Part shown: positions 33,620 to 43,147 of the stretch, piece after piece | Numbering within the stretch: position 1 is the first letter of the stretch | Layout of the letters: every line of letters begins with the position of its first letter | NCBI GenBank assembly: GCA_963815355.1 | Contig: CAWFGJ010000004.1 | Location: 105,994-169,993, forward strand | Source: JAPUEK01 sp963815355 | Lineage (GTDB): Bacteria; Pseudomonadota; Alphaproteobacteria; Rhodobacterales; Rhodobacteraceae | Length of the DNA stretch: 64,000 nucleotides | Direction of reading: 5' to 3' | Notes under the pieces: model-generated | What the model saw: only the letters and a program-made list of their open reading frames with translations | Database searches by the model: none | What the model was told of the DNA's origin: nothing | Position numbers and translations under genes: made by a program

Positions 33620-34620
33620 TTAACCCCCCAATGTGGCGACAAGCACCGCTTTGATCGTGTGAAGCCGGTTTTCCGCCTGATCAAAGACGACCGATGCCGG
33701 GCTTTCAAAAACCTCATCGGTGACTTCCATGCTGGTGATGCCATGGGCCTTTTCAATGGCCCTTCCGACTTCGGTGTCGGTGTTATGGAACGCCGGCAGG
33801 CAATGCAGGAACTTGGTCTGTGGCTTGCCTGTGGCCGCCATAAGCTCTGCCGTGACGCTATAGGGCGTCAACAGCGTGATCCTCTCGGCCCAGACCGCTT
33901 CCGGCTCGCCCATGCTGACCCAGACATCTGTGTAAAGAAAATCGCACCCTTTCACCGCGGCCAGATCCTTGGTGACGGTGATCTTGCCGCCCGACTTGAC
34001 GGCAAGCGCCTCGCATTGCGCCACGAGCGCCGGGTCGGGCCACAAGTCTGGCGGGGCGCAAAGGCGGATATCTACGCCGATCAGCGCCGCCCCCACCATC
34101 AATGAGGCCGCCATATTGCCGCTGGCATCGCCCAGATAGCAAAATGCCATCTCGGACAGGTGCTTTGTGCTGTGCTCTTGCATGGTCAGGAAATCGGCGA
34201 GCACTTGCGTCGGGTGGAAATCATCCGTCAGACCGTTGTAAACCGGCACCCCGGAAAGCCGCGCCAAAATCTCGGCACTGTCTTGGCCAAAGCCCCGGTA
34301 TTCGATGGCATCGAACATCCGGCCCAAGACGCGTGCAGTGTCCTGCGATGCTTTCCTTGTGGCCGATATGGCTGCCGGATGGCCCCAGATAGGTGACATG
34401 CGCGCCCTGGTCATGGGCCGCCACCTCAAACCCCGCGCGCGTGCGGGTGCTGTCTTTTTCAAAGATCAGCGCGATGTTTTTGCCGGAAAGTCGCGGGCGT
34501 TCGGTTCCCACCTGCTTTGCCGCCTTCAGGTTCGGCGGCAAGGGTCAGCAAGTGGCGGATCTCGACTGGCGAGAAATCCAGCAAGGTCAGAAAGCTTCGG
34601 CCGTGGAGATTAGCGGGCAT
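33620..34620 (-). pseudogene. arcB: Ornithine carbamoyltransferase with two +1 frameshifts (catabolic)
   Basis: The parts together give a complete transcarbamylase of about 333 residues in three frames: MPANLHGRSFLTLLDFSP (from the ATG at 34620), then the carbamoyl-phosphate motif FEKDSTRTRAGFEVA with SGSHIGHKESIA, then ARVLGRMFDAIEYRGF to the ornithine motif LHCLPAFHNTDT and C-terminus. One extra base near 34538-34541 (gccgccgaAcctgaag) and one near 34342-34346 (atcgcaGgacact) break the frame. Removing both bases restores the family sequence exactly. The two lesions are simple insertions, so sequencing or assembly error competes with true gene decay. The stop is followed immediately by arcC. 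Confidence 0.85.
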
Positions 34621-34632
34621 AGCAGGCCCCTT

Positions 34633-35854
34633 TCACAAAGGATCGCGGATCAATGGGCACGTCATACAGTGCGACCCACCTCGGCCTCGGCCCAGTTCGG
34701 ACCCGGGAATGGTGATGACTTCGACACCTGCCTTGCGCAGCAGGGTGTTGGAATGGGTGTTGCGATCATAGCCGACCACCACGCCGGGGCTGAGGCACAA
34801 CAGGTTGTTGGCGTCATCCCATTGCTCGCGCTGAACTTCGTAGGAATCGCCTCCGGTCGGAATGCTGCGCAAAGCCTTCAGGCCAAGCGCACGGGCAACA
34901 ACCTCAAGGAAGGGCTTGGTTTCCGTGGTAACAGCGATGCCGCCGTTATCCTTTGCGCGCAGCGTATAGGTTTGGATCGCGTCGGTCACCTCGGCGAAAA
35001 CTGTGACAAGATCGCGGTCGCAAAAGGTGAAAACCGTATCCAGATGCATGGCAGATCGCTCGCGCGGGAACTGGCATGCGATCAACTGATCAACCTCGCC
35101 GCCCGCGAACAGGGCCCGGGCCAGTTGCCCGACCGCCTGCGGCGTTGTCCGCTCCCCCATGCCGACCAGAACGGCGCGATTTCCGATTGGCATTACGTCG
35201 CCGCCCTCAAGCGTGGCCAATCCGTGATTGACCAGCGGATCGCCCCACCAGACCGGGGCCACCCCGGCGAAATCGGGGTGAAAGCGGTAGACGGCCGCAG
35301 CGTTCAGCGTCTCCCATCGGCGCGCGGGCCAGAACATCGGGTTCAGCGTCACACCGCCATAAATCCAGCACGTGGTGTCGCGGGTGAAGATCTGGTTGGG
35401 CAGCGGCGGCAGCAGAAAATCCTGGGGCGCCAGCATCGGCGCCAAGACCCCTGCCATCGGAATAGGCAATTCGGCGCAACTCATGCCGCCGATCAGAACG
35501 TCGGTGACCGTTGCTGCCGGGGCCTCCATCGCCCAAGCCCGCAGGTCCTCTGCCAGCCCCACCCCCAGCGTGTCTGTCGGTGATCCTTGCATCCAGAACC
35601 CACGCCCGGGCGACCGGATCGGCCATCGTCTGCGTCAGCAAATCGCGGAACACCACGACCTCAACGCCGCGCTCGCGCATGGCATCGACAAAGGTCATAT
35701 GCTCCACCCGGGCCTGCTTGACCCAGAGCACGTCGTCAAACAACAACGCCTCACGGTTGGTGGGGGTCAGCCGCTCCATCTCACGGCCCGGACCGTGAAC
35801 CATGACACGGCGCAACTGGCCCGCTTCGGAATGAACGCCATAAGTAAGGGTCAT
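34633..35854 (-). pseudogene. arcA: Arginine deiminase with one +1 frameshift
   Basis: The first frame (from the ATG at 35854) encodes MTLTYGVHSEAGQLRRVMVHGPGREMERLTP and runs to VLDARITD. The second continues with DTLGVGLAEDL, FTRDTTCWIYGGV, HLDTVFTFCDRDLV, NNLLCLSPGVVVGYDRN and the catalytic-cysteine end RGGSHCMTCPLIRDPL. An additional base near 35574-35578 (accgacAgacacgct) separates them; without it a normal deiminase of about 406 residues results, with all catalytic residues (Asp, Glu, His and the final Cys) kept. The enzyme converts arginine to citrulline and ammonia. Decay and sequencing error cannot be told apart here. Confidence 0.87.
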
Positions 35855-35862
35855 GAGAGGTC

Positions 35863-37278
35863 CTAAATATAGGTGGCAAGGATCAGTGCGCCCATCACAA
35901 GGACGGTCAGCACCAGCAACAAAGGCCAGACAAAGCGCAGCCAGCGCTGATAAGGCACGCGACCAATCGCAAGCCCCCCCATCACCACCGCCGAAGTGGG
36001 TGTGATCAGGTTGACCCAGCCGCTGGCCGTGGCAAAGGCGGTGACAACAAGGCTACGGTCAACGCCCGCGAAATCTGCAACGGGGGCAAGGATCGGCATC
36101 GACAGCACCGCAAGCCCCGAGGTCGACGGCACAAAGAACGACAGGCCCAGTTCAACCGCATAGATAACGCTGATAAAGGCCGCACCCGGCAGGCCCGCCA
36201 CGGTGGTCTCGGCGCTGTGCAGGATCGTGTCGGTGATTTGCCCCGCATCCATCACCACCACAATGCCGCGCGCCAACCCGATGATCAGCGCCACGCCCAA
36301 CAGATCGCGCGCACCCGCCAGAAATGCCTCGACCAGCCGCGGCTCACCCAACCGTCCGATGATGCCGATGACAATGGCGGCGGCAAGGAAAAGCCCCGAC
36401 ATCTGCGCCATCCACCACCCGCCAACCGAAACGCCCCAGATCATCGCGCCAAAGGTTGCCGCAAACAGCACCAGCACGATCTGGTGCAGCCCCGTGAACC
36501 CCTGATCCGCAACGGCGGCGCCGAAGTGCGCGTCGTTCGCAGCCTTTTGGTCATGCACCAGCGACAGGGACGGATCCGCCTTGACCCGTGCTGCATAGCG
36601 CATCACCCAAGCGACCGAGACGACCCATCCAAGGCCCAGAATAGCCAGCCGCAACCCCATGCCATCGGCAAAGCTGATGCCCGCCGCATCCGAAGCAATG
36701 ACAGTGGAAAACGCGTTGATTGTGGACCCCAGAACGCCGATCCCCGCCCCCAACAGGATCACGGCCACGCCGACCATCGCATCATAGCCCGCCGCGATCA
36801 TCACCGGGATCAGCAGGCCATAAAACGCCAGCGTTTCCTCGGCCATCCCATAGGTGGTGCCACCGATTGCGAACAAGCCCATCAGGATTGGGATCATCCA
36901 GACCTCCCGGCCTTTCAGCCGCAGCATCGCCCGCCGGATGCCCGCATCAATCGCGCCGGTTGCGGTGACCACGCCAATAAACCCACCGATGATCAACACG
37001 AACAGGGCGACGTCGATGGCGTTGGCCGCATAGCTGTCCGGGTCATAAAACCCGGCAATCGGCGCGAGGATAACCTGAAAAAACCCCTGCGGATTTCCCG
37101 GTGTCAGCGCATAGGTCCCGGCGACCGGAACATCCTTGCCCAACAACTCCGAAGCAACGCGGGTGTATTGCCCCGAAGGGATCACCCATGTCAGAGCCGC
37201 CACAAAGAGGATCAGCACAAACAGAATGGTAAAGGCATTGGGAAAACGCCAACCCGTGGCGGGTGTCTTTGCGGGCAT
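35863..37278 (-). CDS. YfcC/DcuC-family transporter, probable arginine/ornithine exchanger
   Basis: 471 residues from the ATG at 37278 (AAAGG upstream). About 12 membrane segments, including FTILFVLILFVAALTWVIPSGQY at the N-terminus, with family motifs GGTTYGMAEETLAFYGLLIPVMIAAGYD near 165 and FVPSTSGLAVLSMPILAPVADFAGV near 400. YfcC-type carriers often replace ArcD as the basic amino acid carrier in arginine deiminase operons. It is the first gene of the cluster, 8 bp before arcA. The substrate is inferred from that position. Confidence 0.85.
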   Translation of the reverse strand: MPAKTPATGWRFPNAFTILFVLILFVAALTWVIPSGQYTRVASELLGKDVPVAGTYALTPGNPQGFFQVILAPIAGFYDPDSYAANAIDVALFVLIIGGFIGVVTATGAIDAGIRRAMLRLKGREVWMIPILMGLFAIGGTTYGMAEETLAFYGLLIPVMIAAGYDAMVGVAVILLGAGIGVLGSTINAFSTVIASDAAGISFADGMGLRLAILGLGWVVSVAWVMRYAARVKADPSLSLVHDQKAANDAHFGAAVADQGFTGLHQIVLVLFAATFGAMIWGVSVGGWWMAQMSGLFLAAAIVIGIIGRLGEPRLVEAFLAGARDLLGVALIIGLARGIVVVMDAGQITDTILHSAETTVAGLPGAAFISVIYAVELGLSFFVPSTSGLAVLSMPILAPVADFAGVDRSLVVTAFATASGWVNLITPTSAVVMGGLAIGRVPYQRWLRFVWPLLLVLTVLVMGALILATYI

Positions 37279-37742
37279 GGGACGACCTTTCGCTGTTAAT
37301 CCGCCCACGCGTAGGGGCGGGCAGGGGGCTCAATTTATCAGGGCAACCACGCTCTCAACCCGGCGGTTCAGGGCGGGCCATATGTGTGCCAACGGCGCGG
37401 CTGACCACGACTCGGGTGACGAAATCACAGATGGCCGATCGGTCATCACGGCCGTTGGCATGGTCAAGAACCGCGCCGGCGACGCTCTGTCTGCGGGCCG
37501 TTCGGGCGATTTGCCCAGCGTGCTGCCCCCCAAACTGGGCAACCGCAAGCGCCGACGTCTTTGTTTTCATAGGCATGGGGGTGACCCTCGTCGTGCTGCG
37601 CAGGCGGGCGGCAAATCGCTGACCCGTCGTCGACCGTTCTTCCCAGACGTTGGCGCACTTCCCACGTCCCCGCCCTGATCTGGATCAGGGCGCAGCAACA
37701 GCGATGTGTTTAGCTTTCATCTGCCAATCAAGGAGAATGAAA
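37279..37742. other. Intergenic region, about 460 bp, divergent between the arginine deiminase cluster and the cupin gene
   Basis: The region holds an FNR-type palindrome near the cupin gene. The middle 300 bp has GC-rich sequence and several short open frames on both strands, none with a ribosome-binding site or recognisable motif. A decayed gene may lie here, but I could not reconstruct one. The promoter for the YfcC/arcABC cluster must lie in this stretch. Confidence 0.4.
37673..37690. promoter_or_regulatory. FNR-type box upstream of the cupin gene (CCCTGATCTGGATCAGGG)
   Basis: An 18-bp palindrome, perfect apart from the central 2 bp, with TGAT-N4-ATCA inside. The 14-base core is identical to the box before the Crp/Fnr gene. 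Its centre is 61 bp before the cupin ATG, so a start site near 37723 would place the box at -41.5, the class II activator position. It could also act on the divergent arginine deiminase cluster, though that start is about 395 bp away. Confidence 0.65.
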
Positions 37743-38195
37743 ATGCAGGGTTATGTCGGACCACTCGAAAGCCTGACGCGAAAGAACGATGACTTTCGGC
37801 ACGTCTTGTTCACCTCGGGCCAGATGCAGCTTGTGCTGATGACCCTGAAGCCCGGCGAAGAAATCGGCTCCGAGGTGCACTCTTTGCACGATCAATTCCT
37901 CCGGATCGAGAAAGGCAAGGGCCGCATCAAGATCGGGAATGCCAAGATCTTGGTTGGCGAGGGCGATGCTATCGTTGTCCCTGCGGGCGTTCGCCACAAC
38001 TTGACGAACACCGGCAAAAAGCGACTGCGTCTTTACACGATCTATGCCCCCCCTCACCACGCCGATCAACTGGTTGAGCCGACCAAAGCCAATGCCGCGG
38101 CACATGCACAGGCCAACACCCCGACTGCAAAGGCCGAAGAGGCACAAAAGGACATGATCTCTGAAGGATCGCCAGTCGGGCCCTTGCTCAAATGA
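37743..38195 (+). CDS. Cupin-domain protein
   Basis: 150 residues; the ATG at 37743 is 7 nt after GGAG, while the ATG at 37737 is too close. A single cupin_2 barrel (about 25-110): LKPGEEIGSEVHSLHDQFLRIEKGKGRIKIG gives motif 1 and GDAIVVPAGVRHNLTNTGKKRLRLYTIYAPP gives motif 2, with metal-type His/Glu/His residues. The last 40 residues are a Lys/Ala-rich tail. Small cupins of this type are often under oxygen or redox control; the FNR-type box upstream agrees. No substrate is known. The stop overlaps the next gene start by 4 bp. Confidence 0.88.
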   Translation: MQGYVGPLESLTRKNDDFRHVLFTSGQMQLVLMTLKPGEEIGSEVHSLHDQFLRIEKGKGRIKIGNAKILVGEGDAIVVPAGVRHNLTNTGKKRLRLYTIYAPPHHADQLVEPTKANAAAHAQANTPTAKAEEAQKDMISEGSPVGPLLK

Positions 38196-38866
38196 CCGTC
38201 CCAGACGCTGTCCGCGCCCTTGCGCTGCGCCTTGGTGCCGATCCGGTGGCGCGCGTGCAGGGAATTGTTCTGGACCAAAGCGGCGAGATGAAGCTGTCTC
38301 TGCGCTCGGCCACATGGCTGCCATTTGCCGCTCATCAAACCATGGCGGTCACGAACTGCGCCTTTTCGTGGAAGGCGCGCTTCCGGCCGCTTGGGTTTCT
38401 GACGGTTATCGATGCGCTGGACGAGGGGCGGGGAAGGTTGGATGTCACCGCCCTTGGCGTGATCCGCTTGGTTCGGACAGAGCGCAACGACGCGCTGACC
38501 AAGGGTGAGATGTTGCGCTATTTGGCAGAACTGCCCTATGCGCCCGACGCCATGCTGCACAACCCGTTCCTAAACTGGCGCGAGATGGATGCGAACCATT
38601 TGGCGGTCAGCACGGGCGAGGGCGCTGCTCGGGCCGAGGTAATCTTTGCCCTCGACGCAGATGGCCGCGTGGGCCAGGTGGCCGCAAAAGACAGGCCACG
38701 TTCGGTCAAAGCGCCGCACCTGCCCACCCCCTGGCACGGCAGCTTTACCGATTACCGTTCCTGCGATGGCCGGTGGATACCCTTTGCCGGGCAAGTTGCC
38801 TGGGTGATCGACGGGCAGGAAAACCACTATTGGCGCGGCACCTTGACCCATTGGGCGACCTGCTGA
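38192..38866 (+). CDS. DUF6544-like conserved hypothetical protein
   Basis: 224 residues, ATG overlapping the cupin stop (ATGA). The C-terminal half has the pattern LPTPWHGSFTDYRSCDGRWIPFAGQVAWVIDGQENHYWRG that I associate with DUF6544, and the middle has EMLRYLAELPYAPDAMLHNPFLNWREMD. No signal peptide or membrane segment. Function is unknown; coupling to the cupin gene suggests a shared role in the same low-oxygen response. Confidence 0.65.
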   Translation: MTVPDAVRALALRLGADPVARVQGIVLDQSGEMKLSLRSATWLPFAAHQTMAVTNCAFSWKARFRPLGFLTVIDALDEGRGRLDVTALGVIRLVRTERNDALTKGEMLRYLAELPYAPDAMLHNPFLNWREMDANHLAVSTGEGAARAEVIFALDADGRVGQVAAKDRPRSVKAPHLPTPWHGSFTDYRSCDGRWIPFAGQVAWVIDGQENHYWRGTLTHWATC

Positions 38867-38959
38867 TTGGTTCGCCCAAGCACGCCGTAACGCCCACTCG
38901 CCATCCCAGATCCGGCACCAGAGGTCATCGCTGGCTTAAACCAACAGCCGCAAACTTGC

Positions 38960-39411
38960 GCCGGGCCGGACGGCTGAGGTGGTCCGCGCCGCTGTTGTTT
39001 CACCCCCTGAAAACACGGTCGATCTGCGACGGCGCTGTGAATTTCGCTTGTGATCGAACCCGCTGCCGCGGCACCTGCCGCCACCCGGCACAGGAATGCC
39101 GATCTGGCAGAGATGGACAAACGCCTGCAACTGATGCGCGCCGCGACAGAGCCGCGCGGCCACCGACAAGAGGCCGACTTCGGCTTTCATCTGGCGATCA
39201 CAACCGCAGCCAACAGGGGGCACTGAAAGACCATTTCGCGTTCGGAACGGCACTCCACGGCCTGTCGTTTTACACCATGCGGTGCGGGCTGGATCATGTG
39301 CAGGACCAACATGCCGGCATCTTTCGGGCCATCACCAAGGGCGAGCCAGAAGTCGCCCGCACCGCAATGGCCACCCAAGGCACCGCCGCAGGTGGGCGGT
39401 ACCTTGGGTGA
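38960..39411 (+). pseudogene. Degenerate GntR-family (FCD domain) regulator
   Basis: Pieces of an FCD effector domain appear in shifting frames: a segment with ENTVDLRRRCEFRL ending at a stop near 39050; from 39051 VIEPAAAAPAATRHRNADLAEMD and DFGFHLAITTAAN to a stop near 39226; then in another frame LKDHFAFGTALHGLSFYTMR, DQHAGIFRAITKGEPEVARTAM. Each switch can be explained by one missing base. The winged helix-turn-helix domain that should precede it is absent, so this is a remnant rather than a simple sequencing error. It may once have regulated the kinase/ABC operon next to it. Confidence 0.65.
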
Positions 39412-39431
39412 TCTGTGCCGGATGGCGTGGG

Positions 39432-41051
39432 CTAGCGCGTCAACTGCTCAAACAGCCTTGCCACGGCTTCGGCGCCGGGGTCGATGTGGCCGCCAAGTTG
39501 CTCCGCACTGATATAGGCCGCGCGCCCGGCCTTGGCCTTGGTCAGCGTGGCGGTATGATTGGCGCCCGCGCGCGCCGCCTTGGCCGCAGCGGGCAGCCCC
39601 TGCTCCAACGCCTCTAGCGCGGGCATCAGCGCATCCACCATCGTCCGGTCGCCAAGGTTGGCCCCGCCGATCTGCTGCATCCGTTCCAACCCTGCCCGCA
39701 ACGCGTCGCGCTGCGTCAACCCGCTCGAGGCCGCATCCCCCGCCGCCGCAAAAAAGATCGCCAACAGCACGCCCGATGATCCGCCCATCGTCTGGCTCAA
39801 CTCCAGCCCGATGGCGCGGTAAAGTTGTGTCAGGTCGGCCAAGGGCAAATGATCCATCGCTCCGACGAGTGCGCGCGCCGCGCCCGCAAGGGTTGAGCCA
39901 GTATCGCCATCGCCAGACTTCGCATCCAGCGCGTTCAGATCCGCCTCCATCGCGATCATGATCGCACAACATTTCTCCAAAAACGCCCGCGTTGCGGCAT
40001 GGTTCGAAGGGATCGGCCGGATCGGCGTCAGCCCGTCGGGCAAGGCCACCACCACAGGGTCGGCCACCGCCACACAGCCCGGCCACGCGGAAAGCCCGGT
40101 CTCCGAACACAAGGCCACCTCATCCCCTACAGACAGCGGATAGACCGAAATCGACACCCCCTGCATGTCGAGCGAGGTCATCATCGCCGCCGGGCCGACG
40201 ATATATTTGATCCGCGCACCCAAGGCTGATGTGATCAGCTCATGCGCCAGAACTGACATCTCCAAGGCCGAGGTGCCGCCAAGGTTGTTCAGCAACGCCA
40301 CATGCGGCACGTCCGCCAGCCCCACTGAAAGCTTTTCAGCCATCGCCGCAATGGCGTGTTGCGCGCCGGAAAAGTCGATCTGTTCCACCCCCGGCTCCCC
40401 GTGGATGCCCAAACCCAGCTCAGCCTTGCCCAAGGCGATGCGGCTTTCCTTGGCTGAACCGGGCACCGTGCAGGTGTCCAGCGACATGCCGATTGACCGC
40501 GTGCCTGCGATCACCCGCTCCGCCGCCGCCGTCACCGTGGCCAGATCCGCGCCCTCTTCGGCCAGATGCCCGGCGATCTTGTGGACAAACAGCGTGCCCG
40601 CCAACCCGCGCGATTGCGGCAGGTCGGGCAGGGCGATGTCGTCATCGACGATCACCATGTTCACCTTCAGCCCAAAGGCCCGCGCCCGTTCTGCCGCCAG
40701 ACCAAAGTTCAACCGGTCCCCGGTGTAGTTCTTTACCACCAGCAAACAGCCCGCAGGCCCGGTCACCGCCAGAATCCCCGCCAGCACCGCATCCACTGAA
40801 GGCGAGGCAAAGACATCGCCGCACACCGCCGCCGTCAGCATCCCCTTGCCGACAAAGCCCGCATGGGCTGGCTCATGGCCGGACCCGCCGCCGGACACCA
40901 GCGCAACCCGCGCCTTGTCCCAATCGGCGCGCAGCACCACCCGGATATGGGGATAGCCGTCCAGCCGCACCAACCGCCCGCCCGACGCCGAAAGCAGCCC
41001 GTCGATGGCCTCGGTGACGATGTTTTCGCGCTTGTTCATGAATTGCGTCAT
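39432..41051 (-). CDS. Dihydroxyacetone kinase-family enzyme, DhaK-DhaL fusion
   Basis: 539 residues from the ATG at 41051 (GAGGGG upstream). DhaK part (about 1-330): LVSGGGSGHEPAHAGFVGKGML, NYTGDRLNFGLAAERA and the substrate-binding His in LGIHGEPGVEQ (about 217), which forms the hemiaminal with the keto sugar. DhaL part (about 345-539): DAKSGDGDTGSTLAGAARAL with the Mg-ATP aspartates and TMGGSSGVLLAIFFAAAG. The fused form is ATP-dependent. In ABC-transporter operons such kinases phosphorylate dihydroxyacetone or C4/C5 keto sugars such as erythrulose and apulose. It is the last gene of the operon. Confidence 0.9.
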   Translation of the reverse strand: MTQFMNKRENIVTEAIDGLLSASGGRLVRLDGYPHIRVVLRADWDKARVALVSGGGSGHEPAHAGFVGKGMLTAAVCGDVFASPSVDAVLAGILAVTGPAGCLLVVKNYTGDRLNFGLAAERARAFGLKVNMVIVDDDIALPDLPQSRGLAGTLFVHKIAGHLAEEGADLATVTAAAERVIAGTRSIGMSLDTCTVPGSAKESRIALGKAELGLGIHGEPGVEQIDFSGAQHAIAAMAEKLSVGLADVPHVALLNNLGGTSALEMSVLAHELITSALGARIKYIVGPAAMMTSLDMQGVSISVYPLSVGDEVALCSETGLSAWPGCVAVADPVVVALPDGLTPIRPIPSNHAATRAFLEKCCAIMIAMEADLNALDAKSGDGDTGSTLAGAARALVGAMDHLPLADLTQLYRAIGLELSQTMGGSSGVLLAIFFAAAGDAASSGLTQRDALRAGLERMQQIGGANLGDRTMVDALMPALEALEQGLPAAAKAARAGANHTATLTKAKAGRAAYISAEQLGGHIDPGAEAVARLFEQLTR

Positions 41052-41061
41052 GCTGATCCCC

Positions 41062-42057
41062 TCAGACAATACGAATGCCAGCGGCGTCAAAGTAGAACGG
41101 CCGAAGCGGTTTGATCTTGATGATATCCCCGGACCGCAGTGGCGTATGCGCCTCGGTGACGGTGGTGATGTCATGGTTCTTGAACGACAGATGCAGCCGG
41201 GTCTGGTCGCCCAGATGCTCAACCCGCTTGACCAGCGACTCCTGTCCCTCGCCCTGCTGGATCTGCTCGGGCCGCAAGCCGATCTGCGCTGCCCCTGCGG
41301 GGGCCGTGCCGAACAGGTCGGCTGGCAGGATGTTGATATGCGGCTGACCCAGACGCCCGGCGGCATAGATGCTGACGGGTTGCTCGTATATCTCCCGCGG
41401 GGTGCCGAACTGCACCAACCGCCCCTGATCCAGAACGCCCACATGGGTCGCCATCGTCATTGCCTCGATCTGATCATGCGTCACATACAGGAAGGTCGCG
41501 CCCAGATTGGCCTGAATGTTCTTCAACTCCACCCGCAGATCGGCGCGCAGCTTGGCGTCCAAAGACGACAGCGGCTCGTCCATCAGATAGACCGACGGGT
41601 TGCGCACCAAGGCCCGGCCAATCGACACCCGCTGCATCTCGCCCCCAGACAGGGCCGTCGCCTTGTTGTCCAGCTTGTGCGAGATCTGCAAAATCTCGGC
41701 CACCTCGGCCACCTTGCGGGTGATCTCGCTGCGCGGGGTCCGCAACAGTGGCGACTTCAGAGGAAACTCCATGTTTTCCCGCACCGTCAGATGCGGGTAA
41801 AGCGAGTATTGCTGGAACACCATCGCCACATTGCGCTGCGCCGGGGTCAGCCCTCTCATCGGCTGGCCTCCGATCGACACAGTACCCGTGTCGGGCACGT
41901 CCAGCCCCGACACCATGCGCAGCATCGTGGTCTTGCCCGCTCCGGTCGGCCCCAGCAGCACCACAAAGGCTCCGTCCGGCACCACCATCGACACGTCCGA
42001 CAACGCCGCCTTGGCACCGAACGCTTTCGACACCCCCTTCAGAACCACCTCAGCCAT
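41062..42057 (-). CDS. ABC transporter ATP-binding protein, UgpC/MsmK type (first of two)
   Basis: 331 residues from the ATG at 42057, which overlaps the previous stop by 8 bp. Walker A GPTGAGKT, signature LSGGEMQRVSIGRAL, Walker B VYLMDEPLSSLD, H-loop YVTHDQIEAM, then a C-terminal OB/TOBE-type regulatory domain (IGLRPEQIQ, IIKIKPLRPFYFDAAGIRIV). Sugar and polyol importers of the glycerol (GlpST) type use two different ATPases like this pair. It lies 10 bp before the kinase gene. Confidence 0.92.
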   Translation of the reverse strand: MAEVVLKGVSKAFGAKAALSDVSMVVPDGAFVVLLGPTGAGKTTMLRMVSGLDVPDTGTVSIGGQPMRGLTPAQRNVAMVFQQYSLYPHLTVRENMEFPLKSPLLRTPRSEITRKVAEVAEILQISHKLDNKATALSGGEMQRVSIGRALVRNPSVYLMDEPLSSLDAKLRADLRVELKNIQANLGATFLYVTHDQIEAMTMATHVGVLDQGRLVQFGTPREIYEQPVSIYAAGRLGQPHINILPADLFGTAPAGAAQIGLRPEQIQQGEGQESLVKRVEHLGDQTRLHLSFKNHDITTVTEAHTPLRSGDIIKIKPLRPFYFDAAGIRIV

Positions 42058-43144
42058 GGGCCAACACCTTTTCATTTGCCGCCGAGACGAGCGCATGCCC
42101 ATTCGCCCCGAACAGCGAGATCGACCGCGCATCAAAGGCCATCCCGGTCGTGTCGCCAATCCGCACCGCCACATTCGACGGGATTCGCGCCTTTACCGGC
42201 CCGCCCGCGCTGTCCAGCGTGATGATCTGCGTGGTGCCCAGATATTCCGACGCCATGATCCGCCCGCGATAGCCCGCTGCATCATCCAGCCGCACATGCT
42301 CGGGCCGCACGCCAAAGGTCACCTTGCCGGTGGACCCGTTGATCACCTGCGGCACCTCTACGCGTGTGCCGTGCAGATCCACCGCCTGCGCCCCATTGCC
42401 GACCATCCCGTCAAAGCTCAGCAAATTCATCGCAGGAGACCCGATGAAACGCGCCACAAAGGTCGTGGCGGGCCAGTCGTAAATCTCCTGCGGGCGGCCG
42501 AACTGTTCGACCACGCCATGGTTCATCACGACGATCTTGTCGCCCATCTGCATCGCTTCCAACTGGTCATGCGTCACATAAACCGTCGTCGCGCCCATCC
42601 GGTCATGCAAGGCGCGCAATTCCAGCGCCATATGCTCGCGGAACTCGGCATCCAAAGCGCCCAAAGGCTCATCCATCAGAAAACACGCCGGATCGCGCAC
42701 GATGGCCCGGCCCAGGGCCACCCGCTGACGATCCCCGCCCGACAACCCCCCGACGGGGCTGTCCAGCAAATGGGTGATCCCCAAAATCTCGGCCACCTCG
42801 GCCACCTTGGCCCGCACCTGATCCCGCTTCATCCCCTGACTGACCAGCGGATAAGAGATGTTCTTGCGCACATTCATATGCGGATACAAAGCGAACATCT
42901 GGAACACAAAAGCGATGTCGCGCTGCGAGGCCGGCTTTTGACTGACCTCATGCCCGTCGATGAAAATCTCACCGGCGGTTGGCAACTCCAGCCCCGCAAT
43001 CATCCGCAGCGTCGTGGTCTTGCCGCAGCCCGAAGGCCCCAGCAACATAAAGAACTCGCCGTCCTCGATGGTGAAACTTGACGACTGCACCGCAGTAAAG
43101 GCGCCAAATTCCTTACGCATATTCTTGATGACGATCTGGGCCAT
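42050..43144 (-). CDS. ABC transporter ATP-binding protein, UgpC/MalK type (second of two)
   Basis: 364 residues. Walker A GPSGCGKT, signature LSGGDRQRVALGRAI, Walker B CFLMDEPLGALD, H-loop YVTHDQLEAM, TOBE domain with FGVRPEHVRLDD near 270. It is only partly similar to its partner, as expected for a heterodimeric ATPase pair. It lies 3 bp after the 62-residue membrane protein gene. Confidence 0.92.
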   Translation of the reverse strand: MAQIVIKNMRKEFGAFTAVQSSSFTIEDGEFFMLLGPSGCGKTTTLRMIAGLELPTAGEIFIDGHEVSQKPASQRDIAFVFQMFALYPHMNVRKNISYPLVSQGMKRDQVRAKVAEVAEILGITHLLDSPVGGLSGGDRQRVALGRAIVRDPACFLMDEPLGALDAEFREHMALELRALHDRMGATTVYVTHDQLEAMQMGDKIVVMNHGVVEQFGRPQEIYDWPATTFVARFIGSPAMNLLSFDGMVGNGAQAVDLHGTRVEVPQVINGSTGKVTFGVRPEHVRLDDAAGYRGRIMASEYLGTTQIITLDSAGGPVKARIPSNVAVRIGDTTGMAFDARSISLFGANGHALVSAANEKVLAHG

Positions 43145-43147
43145 CGG

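Noticed and set aside
37300..37670. Decayed gene between the YfcC-type and cupin genes
   Set aside because: Several short open frames exist on both strands, but no translated piece could be matched to a family in any frame.
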